This document shows positions 1-8,934 of a stretch of 64,000 bases of DNA, piece after piece; position 1 is the first letter of the stretch; each line of letters begins with the position of its first letter. The position numbers and the translations under genes were made by a program. The notes below the pieces were generated by a model, which saw only the letters and a list, made by a program, of their open reading frames with translations, was not told the DNA's origin and made no database searches. The stretch is from Spirosoma telluris (GTDB lineage Bacteria > Bacteroidota > Bacteroidia > Cytophagales > Spirosomataceae), in assembly GCA_003259005.1 (NCBI GenBank), contig QLII01000001.1:1178001-1242000 (forward strand). Direction: 5' to 3'.

Positions 1-557
1 TGAAGGCTTGCAAGGCAAAGTACCCCTGCCTGATCGGGTCAATATCGGTCGACATCAAGGAACCAGGTCGGCTTTTGTATGCCGGCACATACGTAGACAT
101 GTCATTTGCCAAATTTCGTGATCTGGCCAAAACCCGTTTCAGTCATCAGTACGCCAAGTTGGTAAAACACCCACTGTACATCCCCTCCGATTGCCTGCCA
201 GGTCGGGGCATGTTGATTCCGATGGATGTGTTTCACAAAATTGGTTTATTTGATGAAACGCACTTTCTGCATCATATGGCCGACATTGATTTTTCGTTAC
301 GTGCCCGAAAAGCAGGCTTTTCATTATATGTAGCCACCAATTGCATCGTGCATGAACATACCGAAGCAACCGGGTTGGTTCTCAGCAAAACGACAACCTT
401 ACGCCAGTTTTGGGACGCTTTATTCGCGATCCGTTCGCCCATAAACCTCAAAACAAGGTATCATTTTGCCCGAATTCACGCACCGGCTATGCCCATCTAT
501 CTCACGTTCGATCTGGCTCGAATTTTTGGGGGTTATCTGTACCGAAAAATGAAATAA
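1..557 (+). CDS. Glycosyltransferase family 2, C-terminal part (cut by window edge)
   Basis: The reading frame is open from the first bases of the window to the stop at 555-557, so the gene begins upstream and only the last ~185 residues are present. The stretch GRGMLIPMDVFHKIGLFDE followed by a D-I-D-F-S-L-R-A-R-K-A-G-F segment is the family-2 glycosyltransferase pattern in which an acidic DxD-like motif precedes an R..K.G core. The visible part lacks the N-terminal nucleotide-sugar fold. Such enzymes add one sugar to a lipid-linked or polysaccharide acceptor on the cytoplasmic face of the membrane. The next gene starts 35 bases later on the same strand and the following genes are also polysaccharide genes, which supports a role in exopolysaccharide or O-antigen-like synthesis. 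Donor and acceptor sugars cannot be told. Confidence 0.85.
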   Translation, partial: KACKAKYPCLIGSISVDIKEPGRLLYAGTYVDMSFAKFRDLAKTRFSHQYAKLVKHPLYIPSDCLPGRGMLIPMDVFHKIGLFDETHFLHHMADIDFSLRARKAGFSLYVATNCIVHEHTEATGLVLSKTTTLRQFWDALFAIRSPINLKTRYHFARIHAPAMPIYLTFDLARIFGGYLYRKMK

Positions 558-592
558 AGCTGACTCATCCCAATTTCCAAATACATTCCCCA

Positions 593-1309
593 ATGAAACA
601 GCGCGTCAAAGCATTCATCAAGCAACATCCGATGCTAGTGAAGCTAGCCTTACTGATTCAGACGGGGTCGTTGCTGAAACCAAGGCTAACAAAAAAGATT
701 CGCGGCAAACAAAACAAGCTTAGTGTCGACCCATCTGCCTTTTGCGTAAACTGCGTGGTCGATATTGTTGGTCGTAATAACACCATCATTATTGAAGAAG
801 GGGCTCGCCTTAACGGAGTAATCTTTTACATCAGAGGCAATTCAAATCGCATTTTTATCGCCAGACAGGTTCAGTTTAAACGAGCAGGTAGTCTCTGGAT
901 TGAAGATGAACGGTGCGAAATTCGCATTGGCGAACGCACAGAGATCGAAGATGCGCATGTTGCCGTTACGGAGCCTGACTCTTCCGTTCAGATTGGTAAA
1001 GGCTGTTTACTGGCCTATGATATTGATGTTCGAACGGGCGACTCGCATTCCATTCTGGATGCTGTAACCCAGCAACGTATCAATTACGCAAAAGATGTGA
1101 TCATTGACGATCATGTCTGGATTGCAGCCCATTGCAGTATACTGAAGGGCGTGCGTATCCGAAAAGATTCTATCGTAGCCACGCGGTCGGTCGTAACAAA
1201 ATCATTCGATCAGGAAGGGGTTATTATTGGTGGTAATCCGGCCAAAATCCTGAAAGAACAGATAACCTGGTGCAGAGATCGTATTTATGGGCCAACGGCC
1301 CAGGTTTAA
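593..1309 (+). CDS. Hexapeptide-repeat acyltransferase (LbH family)
   Basis: 238 residues from ATG 593. An open frame continues upstream to 410, but that part overlaps the previous gene and gives implausible protein, so the internal ATG (MKQRVKAF) is chosen. From about residue 60 the protein shows isoleucine/valine-rich hexads of a left-handed beta-helix. It ends with VWIAAHCSILKGVRI, a V-V-T-K-S stretch and GGNPAKILK, the typical C-terminal signature of the maltose/galactoside O-acetyltransferase (WbbJ-like) group. These trimeric cytoplasmic enzymes transfer acetyl from acetyl-CoA to sugars. Its place directly after a glycosyltransferase suggests that it decorates the same polysaccharide. 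The exact acceptor is unknown. Confidence 0.88.
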   Translation: MKQRVKAFIKQHPMLVKLALLIQTGSLLKPRLTKKIRGKQNKLSVDPSAFCVNCVVDIVGRNNTIIIEEGARLNGVIFYIRGNSNRIFIARQVQFKRAGSLWIEDERCEIRIGERTEIEDAHVAVTEPDSSVQIGKGCLLAYDIDVRTGDSHSILDAVTQQRINYAKDVIIDDHVWIAAHCSILKGVRIRKDSIVATRSVVTKSFDQEGVIIGGNPAKILKEQITWCRDRIYGPTAQV

Positions 1310-1365
1310 AACAGGCAGAAAAGTGATTCGTGCTATCAGATTTTATGGGCCAAGGCCATCCGTTA

Positions 1366-2559
1366 TCAAACAAGTGCTGCTTTCTCTATGATCAATGATT
1401 CATAAAGACTCATCGTGGCCCGGTACGACGACTCTTTTGAGTACTTCCCGTATGCCTGACGACTGTTTTGGGCATATTGTGCTAACTGTTCAGGTTTGTG
1501 ATGACTCAACTCGTCAATAACCCGGCTCAGATCATCACTATTACCGGTTTTAAACAAGCGCCCGACCTGCCCATCTGATACAATCTGGTTTAAATTCTCC
1601 TGATCAGAACAGATAATGGGGGTTCCGGTAGCAAACGCTTCCAGAATCACGGTGGGCAACCCTTCATACCAAACGGAAGGCACAATAAGCGCCCGGCACA
1701 TTTTGAGGGCCGCAAGCACAACTGAGCGATCTTGCCAGCCAGTAAACGCTACCTGAGGCAACCTAGTTGCAGCCTGCGCTACCTCCCGACGTAATGGCCC
1801 ATCACCAATAATCCGTAAGTTGAACGATTTCTTTTTGGCAGCTTCGAGCATAACGCGAATCCCTTTTTCGGGCGATAACCGGCCAATAAACAGGAAATAG
1901 TCCTGCCGTTTTGCCGGGTCTGCATAGCCGACATCGGGCACAAAATTTGGCTTGACGACCACTTGAGTAGGCAAAAGATGTAAGGAAGAGGTCAGAATTT
2001 TCTGACGCGCAAATGCGGTTAGAACCACAAATCGGTCTACACTGCGCCAGATACCGGTTAGTTTGTGAAGCAACGTCGTTAGACTAAGTTGCGCCGATTG
2101 CAGGTGCGACTTTCTGAAACAGGCATGACGTATACCGGCCACCGGAATCAGTTGAGTCAAACAGGTTTCGCAGGGTACTTTACCTTCCCGCATAAGCAGT
2201 CCATTGACACATACCAACCGGTAGTTATGCAGCGTCATGACCACCGGCACCGCTCGTTGTTTGGCGACCCGGATTACCGCTGCTGTAGCGGTATAGAACA
2301 GATTATGAATGTGTACGACATCGGGCCGGAATTGACCAATGACCTGCTTAGTTCGGGCAGCTGAATGCGTATTATACAGCGAACGCATTGCCGAACTCAA
2401 CTTCCGGGCTAGTGTCCCGTCAAAGTTTTCGTTGGTAAATGTCAGCGTTTCCACCTCAACGCCATTCTCCCGTAGCAGGGCAATTTCCTGTTGAAAAACC
2501 GTGTCCTCTCCCCCAGCCTGCTGGTAAAAATTATGAATAAGTAGTACTCTCATACGCAT
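1366..2559 (-). CDS. Glycosyltransferase family 4
   Basis: 397 residues with a GT-B fold. The N-terminal part has the glycine-rich acceptor-side loop (HNFYQQAGGEDTVFQQE). The C-terminal Rossmann domain has FIGRLSPEKGI, RIIGDGPL, and the E-x7-E segment (YEGLPTVILEAFATGTPII) that binds the nucleotide-sugar donor. The start overlaps the stop of the upstream gene by one base (TAATG), so the two are translationally coupled. A second in-frame ATG two codons later could also serve. It belongs to the minus-strand part of the polysaccharide cluster, convergent with the acyltransferase gene. The transferred sugar cannot be deduced. Confidence 0.9.
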   Translation of the reverse strand: MRMRVLLIHNFYQQAGGEDTVFQQEIALLRENGVEVETLTFTNENFDGTLARKLSSAMRSLYNTHSAARTKQVIGQFRPDVVHIHNLFYTATAAVIRVAKQRAVPVVMTLHNYRLVCVNGLLMREGKVPCETCLTQLIPVAGIRHACFRKSHLQSAQLSLTTLLHKLTGIWRSVDRFVVLTAFARQKILTSSLHLLPTQVVVKPNFVPDVGYADPAKRQDYFLFIGRLSPEKGIRVMLEAAKKKSFNLRIIGDGPLRREVAQAATRLPQVAFTGWQDRSVVLAALKMCRALIVPSVWYEGLPTVILEAFATGTPIICSDQENLNQIVSDGQVGRLFKTGNSDDLSRVIDELSHHKPEQLAQYAQNSRQAYGKYSKESSYRATMSLYESLIIEKAALV

Positions 2560-3508
2560 TACTCCCGAGAGTTAGTCACTCCCAAGCCACTCCTGAGGGG
2601 CCTAACGCCAGTCATCAGGTAAGTTTTCAACTTGTTCCAGGCGCGTACTGGAACACTAAATTTTCGTCGAAATCGGCGGACATACTCCGGGTTAACCAGC
2701 ACCTTATCAGGCAATTGAAACGTTCGATCCGAACCAGCGTCCAGCACTGTTTTGTACCGATTGTACACCACCTCGGTGGTTGAATCGACAGAGTCAATAC
2801 CGATGTTGATCGTTTTGGAAACGGTTGGGTATACCGTTAGGCCACCCCCTTTAAATTCACTGTAACACAAGCGAATATCCCAGGCATCGATCTCCTTCGA
2901 CTGGGCGCGTGCCAACATCCTGACGCGATCCTGGCCGTTTGCCTTGAACGCCTGCCTTGCTGCTTTATCGTTTATAAAGGTGTCAAAATCGGTTAATTCC
3001 CAATCTACATGCTGCCAGCGATCGGCCCAGATGGCCCATCCCAAGCGCAGGTTCGCCCGAAGAAATAGACATCGGATTCATAGCCCGCCGGGCGCGGAAA
3101 CGGAAAGGTGTAGCCTCCTATTGAAAATACGGTTGATGTGTCGGCATACCGTTCCAGGCATTGGTTCATATAATCGAGGAAATTACGGCTGGTTACAATA
3201 TCATCTTCCAGCACAATTACCGATTTATGTTTTTGCAATACTGCCGTGACCCCGGCAATGATCGAGTTGGCACAGCCCGTATTTTGCTCCCGATAAACCC
3301 GATGAATGCGTCGAAAGCCCGTCAATTTATCGACCACTTCCCGCACGGCTTCAACTTTAGCTAGCTCCTCGGTCCGGCCAGGTCGGGGACCATCCACAAA
3401 CACATAGAGATCACTTTGATCAGCTAAGTAATTAGCCTGTAGGGCCGTAAGGGTTTGCTGGAGTTCATTGGGACGTTTGAAGGCAAATAAAACAATGGGC
3501 GCTGGCAT
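2559..3508 (-). CDS. GT2-like sugar transferase, frameshifted at ~3041
   Basis: The gene reads as two overlapping frames: residues 1-153 from ATG 3508, then the remainder in another frame down to 2559. Adding one G in the run at 3040-3042 joins them into ~316 residues and restores the expected AWGWAIWADRW sequence. The N-terminal half has LFAFKRPNEL, the nucleotide-sugar fold, and VIVLEDDIV, whose EDD is the metal-binding DxD-type motif. This is a GT-A fold of the kind often annotated as glycosyltransferase family 2. It is followed by WecG/TagA upstream and GT4 downstream in one minus-strand operon. The break is probably a sequencing deletion (see findings). Substrate unknown. Confidence 0.78.
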
Positions 3509-3559
3509 ACGGGTAGATGTTATGGAGAGTACTTTTTATCCACAGAGCGGCTACAGAAC

Positions 3560-4330
3560 TCATCGACGGATTTGAATCCATTGTTTGATCAGGTAGTATA
3601 AAAACAGCGTATTGGTAATAAAATAGCGCAAAAACAGACGACGCGGCTCCTGAAGCAAGCGGTATAACCATTCCAGACCAGCGAGTTGCATCCAGCGGGG
3701 TGCCCGTTTTTGCACCCCCATTGTTACCGGCAAGGCGCCCCCAACACCCAGCAAGACGGCCGGAATTCGATTCGACAGGGTAGCCATCCATTTCTCCTGC
3801 TTTGGACAACCCAATGCCACAAAAACCAGACTCGCTCCCGACGAACGAATACGCTCAATCACGTCAGCTTCCTCATCGACTGTGAGCGGACGGAAAGGAG
3901 GGGCATACATGCCAGCAACAACTAGGCTGGGATGATGAAGCCTACAGAAGTCAGCGCTTCTTTCGAGCACTTCGGGGGTCGAGCCATAGAAATAGATGGA
4001 TAAATTATGCCCGGCTGCTTCCTGAAGCAAGGTTGGGAGTACATCCAGTCCCGTAATCCGTTCCTGCCGAAAGCCATACAGCAAGCGAAGTGCCCAGACC
4101 AACGGAACCCCATCGGCCGTTGTCCAGGTAGCCGCGTTGACCATCTGGGCAAAAGACGGGTCGCGCATCGCTTCAACAGCCATGTGTGCATTGGCAAAAC
4201 AGACATAGCCGGGCTGACGCTGATGAGCCGCCTGGAGCACCTCCCCGATAAACAGACGGTATGAAGCGAGTATCATCTCCAGGCTTACAACTTTTTTCCG
4301 AACCGGGAGTTGAGATTGGGGAGTAGACAT
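3560..4330 (-). CDS. WecG/TagA/CpsF family glycosyltransferase
   Basis: 256 residues from ATG 4330 (MSTPQSQL). The frame is open further upstream, but the conserved part starts near residue 17. The family core is clear: TADGVPLVWALRLLYG, ITGLDVLPTL, IYFYGSTPEV, VALGCPKQEKWM and KRAPRWMQLAGLEWLYRL. These GT26 enzymes transfer N-acetylmannosamine-type sugars to a lipid-linked primer at the membrane, the second step of teichoic-acid linkage, ECA or exopolysaccharide assembly. The C-terminus has an aromatic, basic amphipathic helix (LFLRYFITNTLFLYYLIKQW), as expected for membrane attachment. It heads the minus-strand glycosyltransferase operon and is divergent from the CpsB-like phosphatase. Confidence 0.92.
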   Translation of the reverse strand: MSTPQSQLPVRKKVVSLEMILASYRLFIGEVLQAAHQRQPGYVCFANAHMAVEAMRDPSFAQMVNAATWTTADGVPLVWALRLLYGFRQERITGLDVLPTLLQEAAGHNLSIYFYGSTPEVLERSADFCRLHHPSLVVAGMYAPPFRPLTVDEEADVIERIRSSGASLVFVALGCPKQEKWMATLSNRIPAVLLGVGGALPVTMGVQKRAPRWMQLAGLEWLYRLLQEPRRLFLRYFITNTLFLYYLIKQWIQIRR

Positions 4331-4520
4331 AACGCGGAGAAGCATAGCACAAACCAGATGATAACCCAATAAATGTAGACGAATATTCACTAAAAAGTAA
4401 CGTTCAGCCGGCAATATCGCACCCGTCTATAAATCAGACTTATCAGGAAGCCTAAAGCGTTTGCGGCCTCTCAATGTAGTTTAGTGTACATTTACAGGCC
4501 AACAAGTCCAGACCCTGACG

Positions 4521-5324
4521 TTGAGTGCGCCTTTTAAGTCAATAAATAACGTGAATAAGTTACTAAGTCGATTGCTTTCCCCATTCAGGAGCCAGTCCGA
4601 TTCGCCCCCTCCGCAATCTGGCTGTTACTGGCAAACGGATATTCACTCACACTTGCTGCCAGGGGTCGATGATGGCGTAACCAGTCCGGAGGAAACCCTT
4701 GCCTGTCTGCATCAGCTAGCGGCCTGGGGTATCCAACGGGTCATTACCACCCCCCACGTTAGTCAGGACTGGTACCCGAATACGCAGGATGCTCTTCTCA
4801 AGGGTCAGGTAATGCTACAGGCCCTGGTGAATGAACACCAAATTCCGTTGACAATTGACGTGGCAGCCGAATATCTACTCGACGATTTATTTCTGAATCT
4901 GCTTCGTGCTGACCAGCTTTCGAGTTTCGGCCAACAGAAGTATGTGCTTTTTGAGACGGGCTGGGCGGCTGCTCCGGTTTTTCTAAACGAAATTATCTTT
5001 CATTTACGGGCTCAAGGCTACCAGCCGTTGCTGGCGCACCCGGAACGCTATACCTATTACCATAATGATCTGAAACCGTTGGCTGAATTACGCAAGGCGG
5101 GTTGTCTGTTTCAACTAAACTGGGGATCAATGACCGGGCGCTATGGCCGTCGAGTGCAGGCACAAGCCCACAAATTTCTGACCAATACATGGGTCGATTT
5201 TATGGGGTCCGATATTCATCGCCCTACCGACCTGAACTTGTTCGATCAGTTAGTTAGCTCGGCAGATTATCACCTCCTCAAACAGCAACCCCTTCGCAAT
5301 CAGGAGCTATTGCTTAAAAAATAG
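4521..5324 (+). CDS. CpsB/YwqE-type PHP-domain tyrosine phosphatase
   Basis: 267 residues. The PHP metal motif DIHSHLLPGVDDG starts at about residue 40. Further ligands follow at TTPHVS, AEYLLDD, LAHPERY and GSDIH, so the whole trinuclear metal site of this family is present. CpsB/YwqE enzymes dephosphorylate tyrosine kinases or phosphorylated partners that control polysaccharide chain length and export, which fits the neighbours. There is no ATG in the first third. TTG 4521 gives the longest frame and GTG 4551 is an alternative. No tyrosine kinase lies in this window; it may lie in the cluster beyond the left edge. Confidence 0.9.
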   Translation: MSAPFKSINNVNKLLSRLLSPFRSQSDSPPPQSGCYWQTDIHSHLLPGVDDGVTSPEETLACLHQLAAWGIQRVITTPHVSQDWYPNTQDALLKGQVMLQALVNEHQIPLTIDVAAEYLLDDLFLNLLRADQLSSFGQQKYVLFETGWAAAPVFLNEIIFHLRAQGYQPLLAHPERYTYYHNDLKPLAELRKAGCLFQLNWGSMTGRYGRRVQAQAHKFLTNTWVDFMGSDIHRPTDLNLFDQLVSSADYHLLKQQPLRNQELLLKK

Positions 5325-5367
5325 CCCGAACTAAACCCGTTTTCTACCAAATTCCTAAAGTCTGAAC

Positions 5368-6253
5368 ATGCCTATGCACGCTCTCCGTTTTGAAACAGAA
5401 CCCGGTTTTTATGTAACAGCCGACGCCTGGGGCGACCCAGCGAATCCACCCGTTCTCTTGTTGCATGGGGGTGGGCAAACGCGCCACTCCTGGGGCGATA
5501 CCGCCCGGTGGCTGGCCGATGCGGGCTGGTATGCCATTGCCCTCGATGCGCGGGGACATGGGGACAGCGACTGGTCGCCAGAAGGGCATTATACCATTGA
5601 TTATCTGGCCAGCGACCTCCGGGCTGTCATTGCTCAGCTTGATCAGAAACCAGCCCTTGTGGGTGCTTCAATGGGTGGCATGACTGCATTGATTGCGGAA
5701 GGAGAGCGTCCAACCAATACTGAATCCATCTGCACAGCCATTGTGCTGGTCGATATTGCCCCCGTACGGAACAAAAAGGCATCGAGCGGATTTTTGCGTT
5801 TATGAGCAACAACCAGGATGGCTTTGCCAGTTTAGACGAAGCAGCCGAAGCGGTAGCCGCTTATCTGCCCCATCGGCCACGTCCATCCGACAATAGCCGC
5901 TTAGAGAAAAACCTCCGCCTACGTAAAAGCCCGAACGGTGAGTTACGCTATTACTGGCACTGGGACCCCACGATGCTGGCCGTCTGGCGACATTCAACTG
6001 ACCCCTCTAAACAGATTCAGAATGAAGAGCGGCTCTACCGGGCGGCTCATGCGCTTTCGGTGCCAACCCTCATCGTTCGGGCGGCATCAGTGATGTCGTG
6101 AGCGAAAAAGTCATGGCCGAATTTCTGGATGCCGTACCACACGTGCAGAGTGTGAGCGTTGCCGACGCCGGTCATATGGTCGCTGGTGATTCAAATCACG
6201 CGTTTACACGGGCAGTAATTGAATTTTTAAAGAGCGAAAGAGCGAATGAGTGA
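5368..6253 (+). CDS. Alpha/beta hydrolase, two frameshifts (~5775, ~6080)
   Basis: The three reading frames join into one ~295-residue alpha/beta hydrolase if one A is added in the A5 run at 5773-5777 and one G in the run at 6079-6081. The oxyanion loop LLLHGGGQTRHSW, the nucleophile elbow VGASMGGM (GxSxG) and the catalytic-His segment DAGHMVAGD are all visible, the last only in the third frame. The acid is probably the Asp of ISDVVSEK, also in the third frame. The fold suggests an esterase or epoxide-hydrolase-like enzyme with unknown substrate. The last residues (KSERANE) are encoded by one arm of an intergenic inverted repeat. Both breaks look like lost homopolymer bases rather than decay, because each downstream frame stays well conserved. 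Confidence 0.8.
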
Positions 6254-6292
6254 AAGAGTGCTGTATCTTGCTCAACCACTCTTTCGCTCTTT
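6229..6292. repeat. Inverted repeat, GAGTGAAAGAGCGAA word family
   Basis: The left arm (6229-6260) is made of GAGCGAAAGAGCGAATGAGTGAAAG-like words and the right arm (6277-6292) is CACTCTTTCGCTCTTT. The right arm ends 8 bases before the ATG of the next gene, and the left arm overlaps the 3' end of the hydrolase gene. Three further members lie at 30320-30405, 31665-31719 and 63577-63658. Confidence 0.85.
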
Positions 6293-6300
6293 AACCATTT

Positions 6301-7613
6301 ATGCAAAAAAATTCCCCCCGTATCCTAACTGCCTGGACGTTTTATGATTGGGCTAACTCGGTTCACTCGCTCGTTATTGTTTCCAGCATTTTCCCCGTTT
6401 ATTTCTCGGCAACAGCCCTGAATGAAACCGGTGGCCCCATTATCAATTTCCTGGGACTTTCCATCAAAAATTCAGTCCTGTTTTCCTATACCGTTTCAGC
6501 GGCTTTTCTGTTCACGGCTATGCTGTCGCCCATTTGCACGGCCATTGCCGATTATAGCGGTCGAAAGAAAGCGTTTATGAAAGCGTTTTGCTATACCGGG
6601 GCCATCAGTTGCAGTTTACTGTATTTCTTCACGCAGGAAACCACCACCTTCGCCATCATCTGCTTCTGGCTCAGTCTGATTGGCTGGAGTGGTAGTATCG
6701 TGTTTTACAATTCGTATCTACCCGACATCGCCACCGAAGATCAGTATGACCGGGTCAGCGCCAGGGGTTTTTCAATGGGGTATCTGGGCAGTGTACTCCT
6801 GATGGTCGTTAACCTGCTGGTGATTCTGAAACGCGAGTGGTTTGGTAACATCTCCGAAGCCATGGCTTCCCGAATTGCCTTTCTGACCGTTGGACTCTGG
6901 TGGGTTGGTTCGCGCAGATTCCCTTTAGCCGACTTCCGGATGGGATTAAAAAGGCTGCTCAAACGGGTAATTACCTCTTAAATGGCTTCAAGGAATTGCG
7001 CCACGTCTGGAACGACCTACAGGAACGGCCCTTAGCCAAACGCTTTCTGGTTTCGTTTTTTGTCTACAACATGGCGGTTCAAACCGTGATGTACGTGGCT
7101 ACTATTTTCGGGAGTGATGAGTTAAAATTACCGGGACAAAGCCTGATTATCACGATTCTGCTGATTCAATTGGTGGCGATTCCGGGGGCTTATGGTTTCT
7201 CGCGGCTCTCTGAACGAATCGGTAACACCTACGCCCTCATGACGGCCGTATTCATCTGGATTGGTGTTTGCACAGCCGCCTACTACGTCCAAACCGAATC
7301 GCAGTTTTTCATTCTGGCGGGGGTGGTTGGGCTGGTGATGGGGGGCATTCAGTCGCTCTCCCGTTCAACCTACTCCAAACTCATTCCGGCCACCACCGAC
7401 ACCGCTTCGTATTTCAGTTTCTACGACGTGACCGAAAAAACGTCCATCGTTTTCGGCACACTGGTGTATGGTCTGATTGAACAACTTACGGGGAGTATGC
7501 GCAACAGTATTCTGGCGCTACTAGTGCTGTTTGTGGTTGGCTTCGTGCTTTTGTGGCGCATTCCTTCACAAAAAGTTTATCATACCCATTTGGAAACAGA
7601 GGAAGTTTTGTAA
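6301..7613 (+). CDS. MFS transporter, Atg22/UMF1 family, frameshifted at ~6910
   Basis: One T added at 6909-6910 joins two frames into a 437-residue membrane protein. The start AWTFYDWANSVHSLVI, the sequence IADYSGRKKAFM and the C-terminal stretch GGIQSLSRSTYSKLIP are typical of the Atg22-like/UMF1 branch of the major facilitator superfamily, with about twelve predicted membrane helices. Bacterial members are presumed exporters of amino acids or small metabolites, with unknown substrate. ATG 6301 follows an intergenic inverted repeat by 8 bases. The stop codon at 7611-7613 lies inside the -7 box of the tRNA-Val promoter. Confidence 0.85.
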
Positions 7614-7618
7614 GTTTG
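7590..7618 (+). promoter_or_regulatory. Bacteroidota-type promoter for tRNA-Val
   Basis: TTG at 7590-7592, an 18-base spacer, then TAAGTTTG at 7611-7618 match the Bacteroidota consensus (TTG, ~19 bases, TAnnTTTG) with a perfect -7 box. It overlaps the stop codon of the MFS gene. Transcription would start near 7623, about 90 bases before the tRNA. Confidence 0.65.
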
Positions 7619-7638
7619 CACTCCCTTCGGGAATGCAT

Positions 7639-7709
7639 AATGATTAATGGATAATGTAGTTAAGTCTAATCAGCTAGTTTCCACTATACATTGTACATTA
7701 TCCATCAAT
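7639..7709. repeat. Inverted repeat, ATGGATAATG word family
   Basis: The left arm (7639-7659) reads AATGATTAATGGATAATGTAG and the right arm (7684-7709) its approximate complement. It sits in the leader between the tRNA promoter and the tRNA. Related copies lie at 13291-13379, 22381-22471 and 62176-62300. Confidence 0.75.
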
Positions 7710-7711
7710 AA

Positions 7712-7786
7712 AGGAGGTTAGCTCAGTTGGTTCAGAGCGCTGCTTTGACAGAGCAGAGGTCAGCGGTTCGAGCCCGCTACTTCCTA
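7712..7786 (+). tRNA. tRNA-Val (anticodon GAC)
   Basis: All cloverleaf parts can be drawn. The acceptor stem is AGGAGGT/ACTTCCT with one G-U pair, the D stem GCTC/GAGC, and the anticodon stem CTGCT/AGCAG with loop TTGACAG (anticodon GAC at 7747-7749). The T stem is AGCGG/CCGCT with loop TTCGAGC. The discriminator is A, and CCA is not encoded. Confidence 0.97.
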
Positions 7787-7793
7787 CTAAATC

Positions 7794-7838
7794 ACCAAGA
7801 ACCCTCAAATTATGTGAATTTGAGGGTTCTTGGTTTTA
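7794..7838 (+). terminator. Rho-independent terminator after tRNA-Val
   Basis: A perfect 18-base inverted repeat (7794-7811 with 7817-7834, five-base loop) is followed by TTTT. It lies 8 bases after the tRNA. Its intact position argues against an integration event splitting the tRNA 3' end. Confidence 0.9.
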
Positions 7839-8001
7839 AGATGTATCAGTGATTTAGTCGGATCACTCAAGTAAGCCTTTAGGATACTATAAGATATTAC
7901 TATAAACGTATACTTTTCTAAATAAGTGATAAGCCCGTCGATTAGCAATTCAAGAAATCTTTTAATTAGTAGTTAATTATAATTCTTAATGTAAGACTAT
8001 T

Positions 8002-8880
8002 ATGGGCAATAGAAAGAATACATCTACTAATGAACCTAAACACTCTAAGTTAATTATTCCTAGAGATGACTTTAAGAGACAGCTTAAGGATCGTTTATAC
8101 ATAGGAGCTCAATTAGTTAATAGTAAGGTCTCAACAGTTTTGGATTTAGGCACTCTGGAAAGAGAATTTACAAAGTGGGACTCCTTTAACTCTGAGCTAT
8201 TAAAAACAAGTTTTGATAATCCAAATAATGAATATAAGTCTGAATATGACATAAACTATTTTGGATATATAAATTTAGGCCCAATAGACTACCAGAAGGA
8301 ATATAAAGATTTACTCAATAAAATTGACAATAAAAACAGGAAACTCGAACAATTGATTGAGCAGACTGAACTGTTACAAGTGAGTTCCCAAAACAATACA
8401 ATAGGTATTGAAGCATCTAGTAAAACAGGGGATATGTCAAAAGTTTTCATAGTTCATGGTCATGATAGTTTAACTAAAATTACTGTAGCAAGGACTGTAG
8501 AGCAACTTGGTTTAAAAGCTATAATATTACATGAAGTTGCTAATGAAGGTAGGACCATTATAGAGAAATTTGAAAGTATTACCTCTGATATTGGTTTTGC
8601 CATAGTAATCTTATCTGGTGATGATCTTGGAAAGGCAAAAGGAGAAAATGAAAGCGATTATAAACCACGTGCGCGACAAAATGTCATATTCGAGCTTGGC
8701 TATTTTATAGGTAGACTAGGCAGGTCTAAAGTAGCTCCATTATATGAAGAAGGTGTTGAGTTACCAAATGATTTATCTGGTATTTTATATACAAAAATAG
8801 ATAGTGTTGGAGCTTGGAAATATGAGTTAGGCAAAGAGCTAAAAAATGCAGGTTATAAGGTCGACCTTAATAAGCTATAA
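8002..8880 (+). CDS. TIR-like domain protein (Cap12/Pycsar-effector TIR type)
   Basis: 292 residues. Residues ~146-290 form the TIR-like nucleotide-binding domain of the PF10137 type. SKVFIVHGHD opens the first strand, FAIVILSGDD the middle one, and ARQNVIFELGYFIGRLGR carries the Glu (residue 231) expected to be the NAD-cleaving residue. Residues 1-130 are helical, with an FxxxLxxRLxxG start and a likely coiled coil near 100-125, the usual extra region of stand-alone members. Relatives are NADase effectors activated by cyclic nucleotides (CBASS, Pycsar) or by unknown triggers, causing abortive infection. No cyclase gene is nearby, so the trigger here is unknown. The next gene follows 54 bases later on the same strand. 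Base composition is foreign. Confidence 0.85.
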   Translation: MGNRKNTSTNEPKHSKLIIPRDDFKRQLKDRLYIGAQLVNSKVSTVLDLGTLEREFTKWDSFNSELLKTSFDNPNNEYKSEYDINYFGYINLGPIDYQKEYKDLLNKIDNKNRKLEQLIEQTELLQVSSQNNTIGIEASSKTGDMSKVFIVHGHDSLTKITVARTVEQLGLKAIILHEVANEGRTIIEKFESITSDIGFAIVILSGDDLGKAKGENESDYKPRARQNVIFELGYFIGRLGRSKVAPLYEEGVELPNDLSGILYTKIDSVGAWKYELGKELKNAGYKVDLNKL

Positions 8881-8934
8881 AATTAAATACTCCTATAATT
8901 CGATTTGTAAGACGATTTAAATATTTCTTCTACT

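Noticed and set aside
410..592. Long upstream extension of the acyltransferase reading frame
   Set aside because: It overlaps the glycosyltransferase gene in another frame and its translation is not protein-like; ATG 593 is the natural start.
7712..7786. tRNA-Val 3' end as an integration site with duplicated att
   Set aside because: No second copy of the tRNA 3' end or its terminator was found at the other side of the AT-rich islet.
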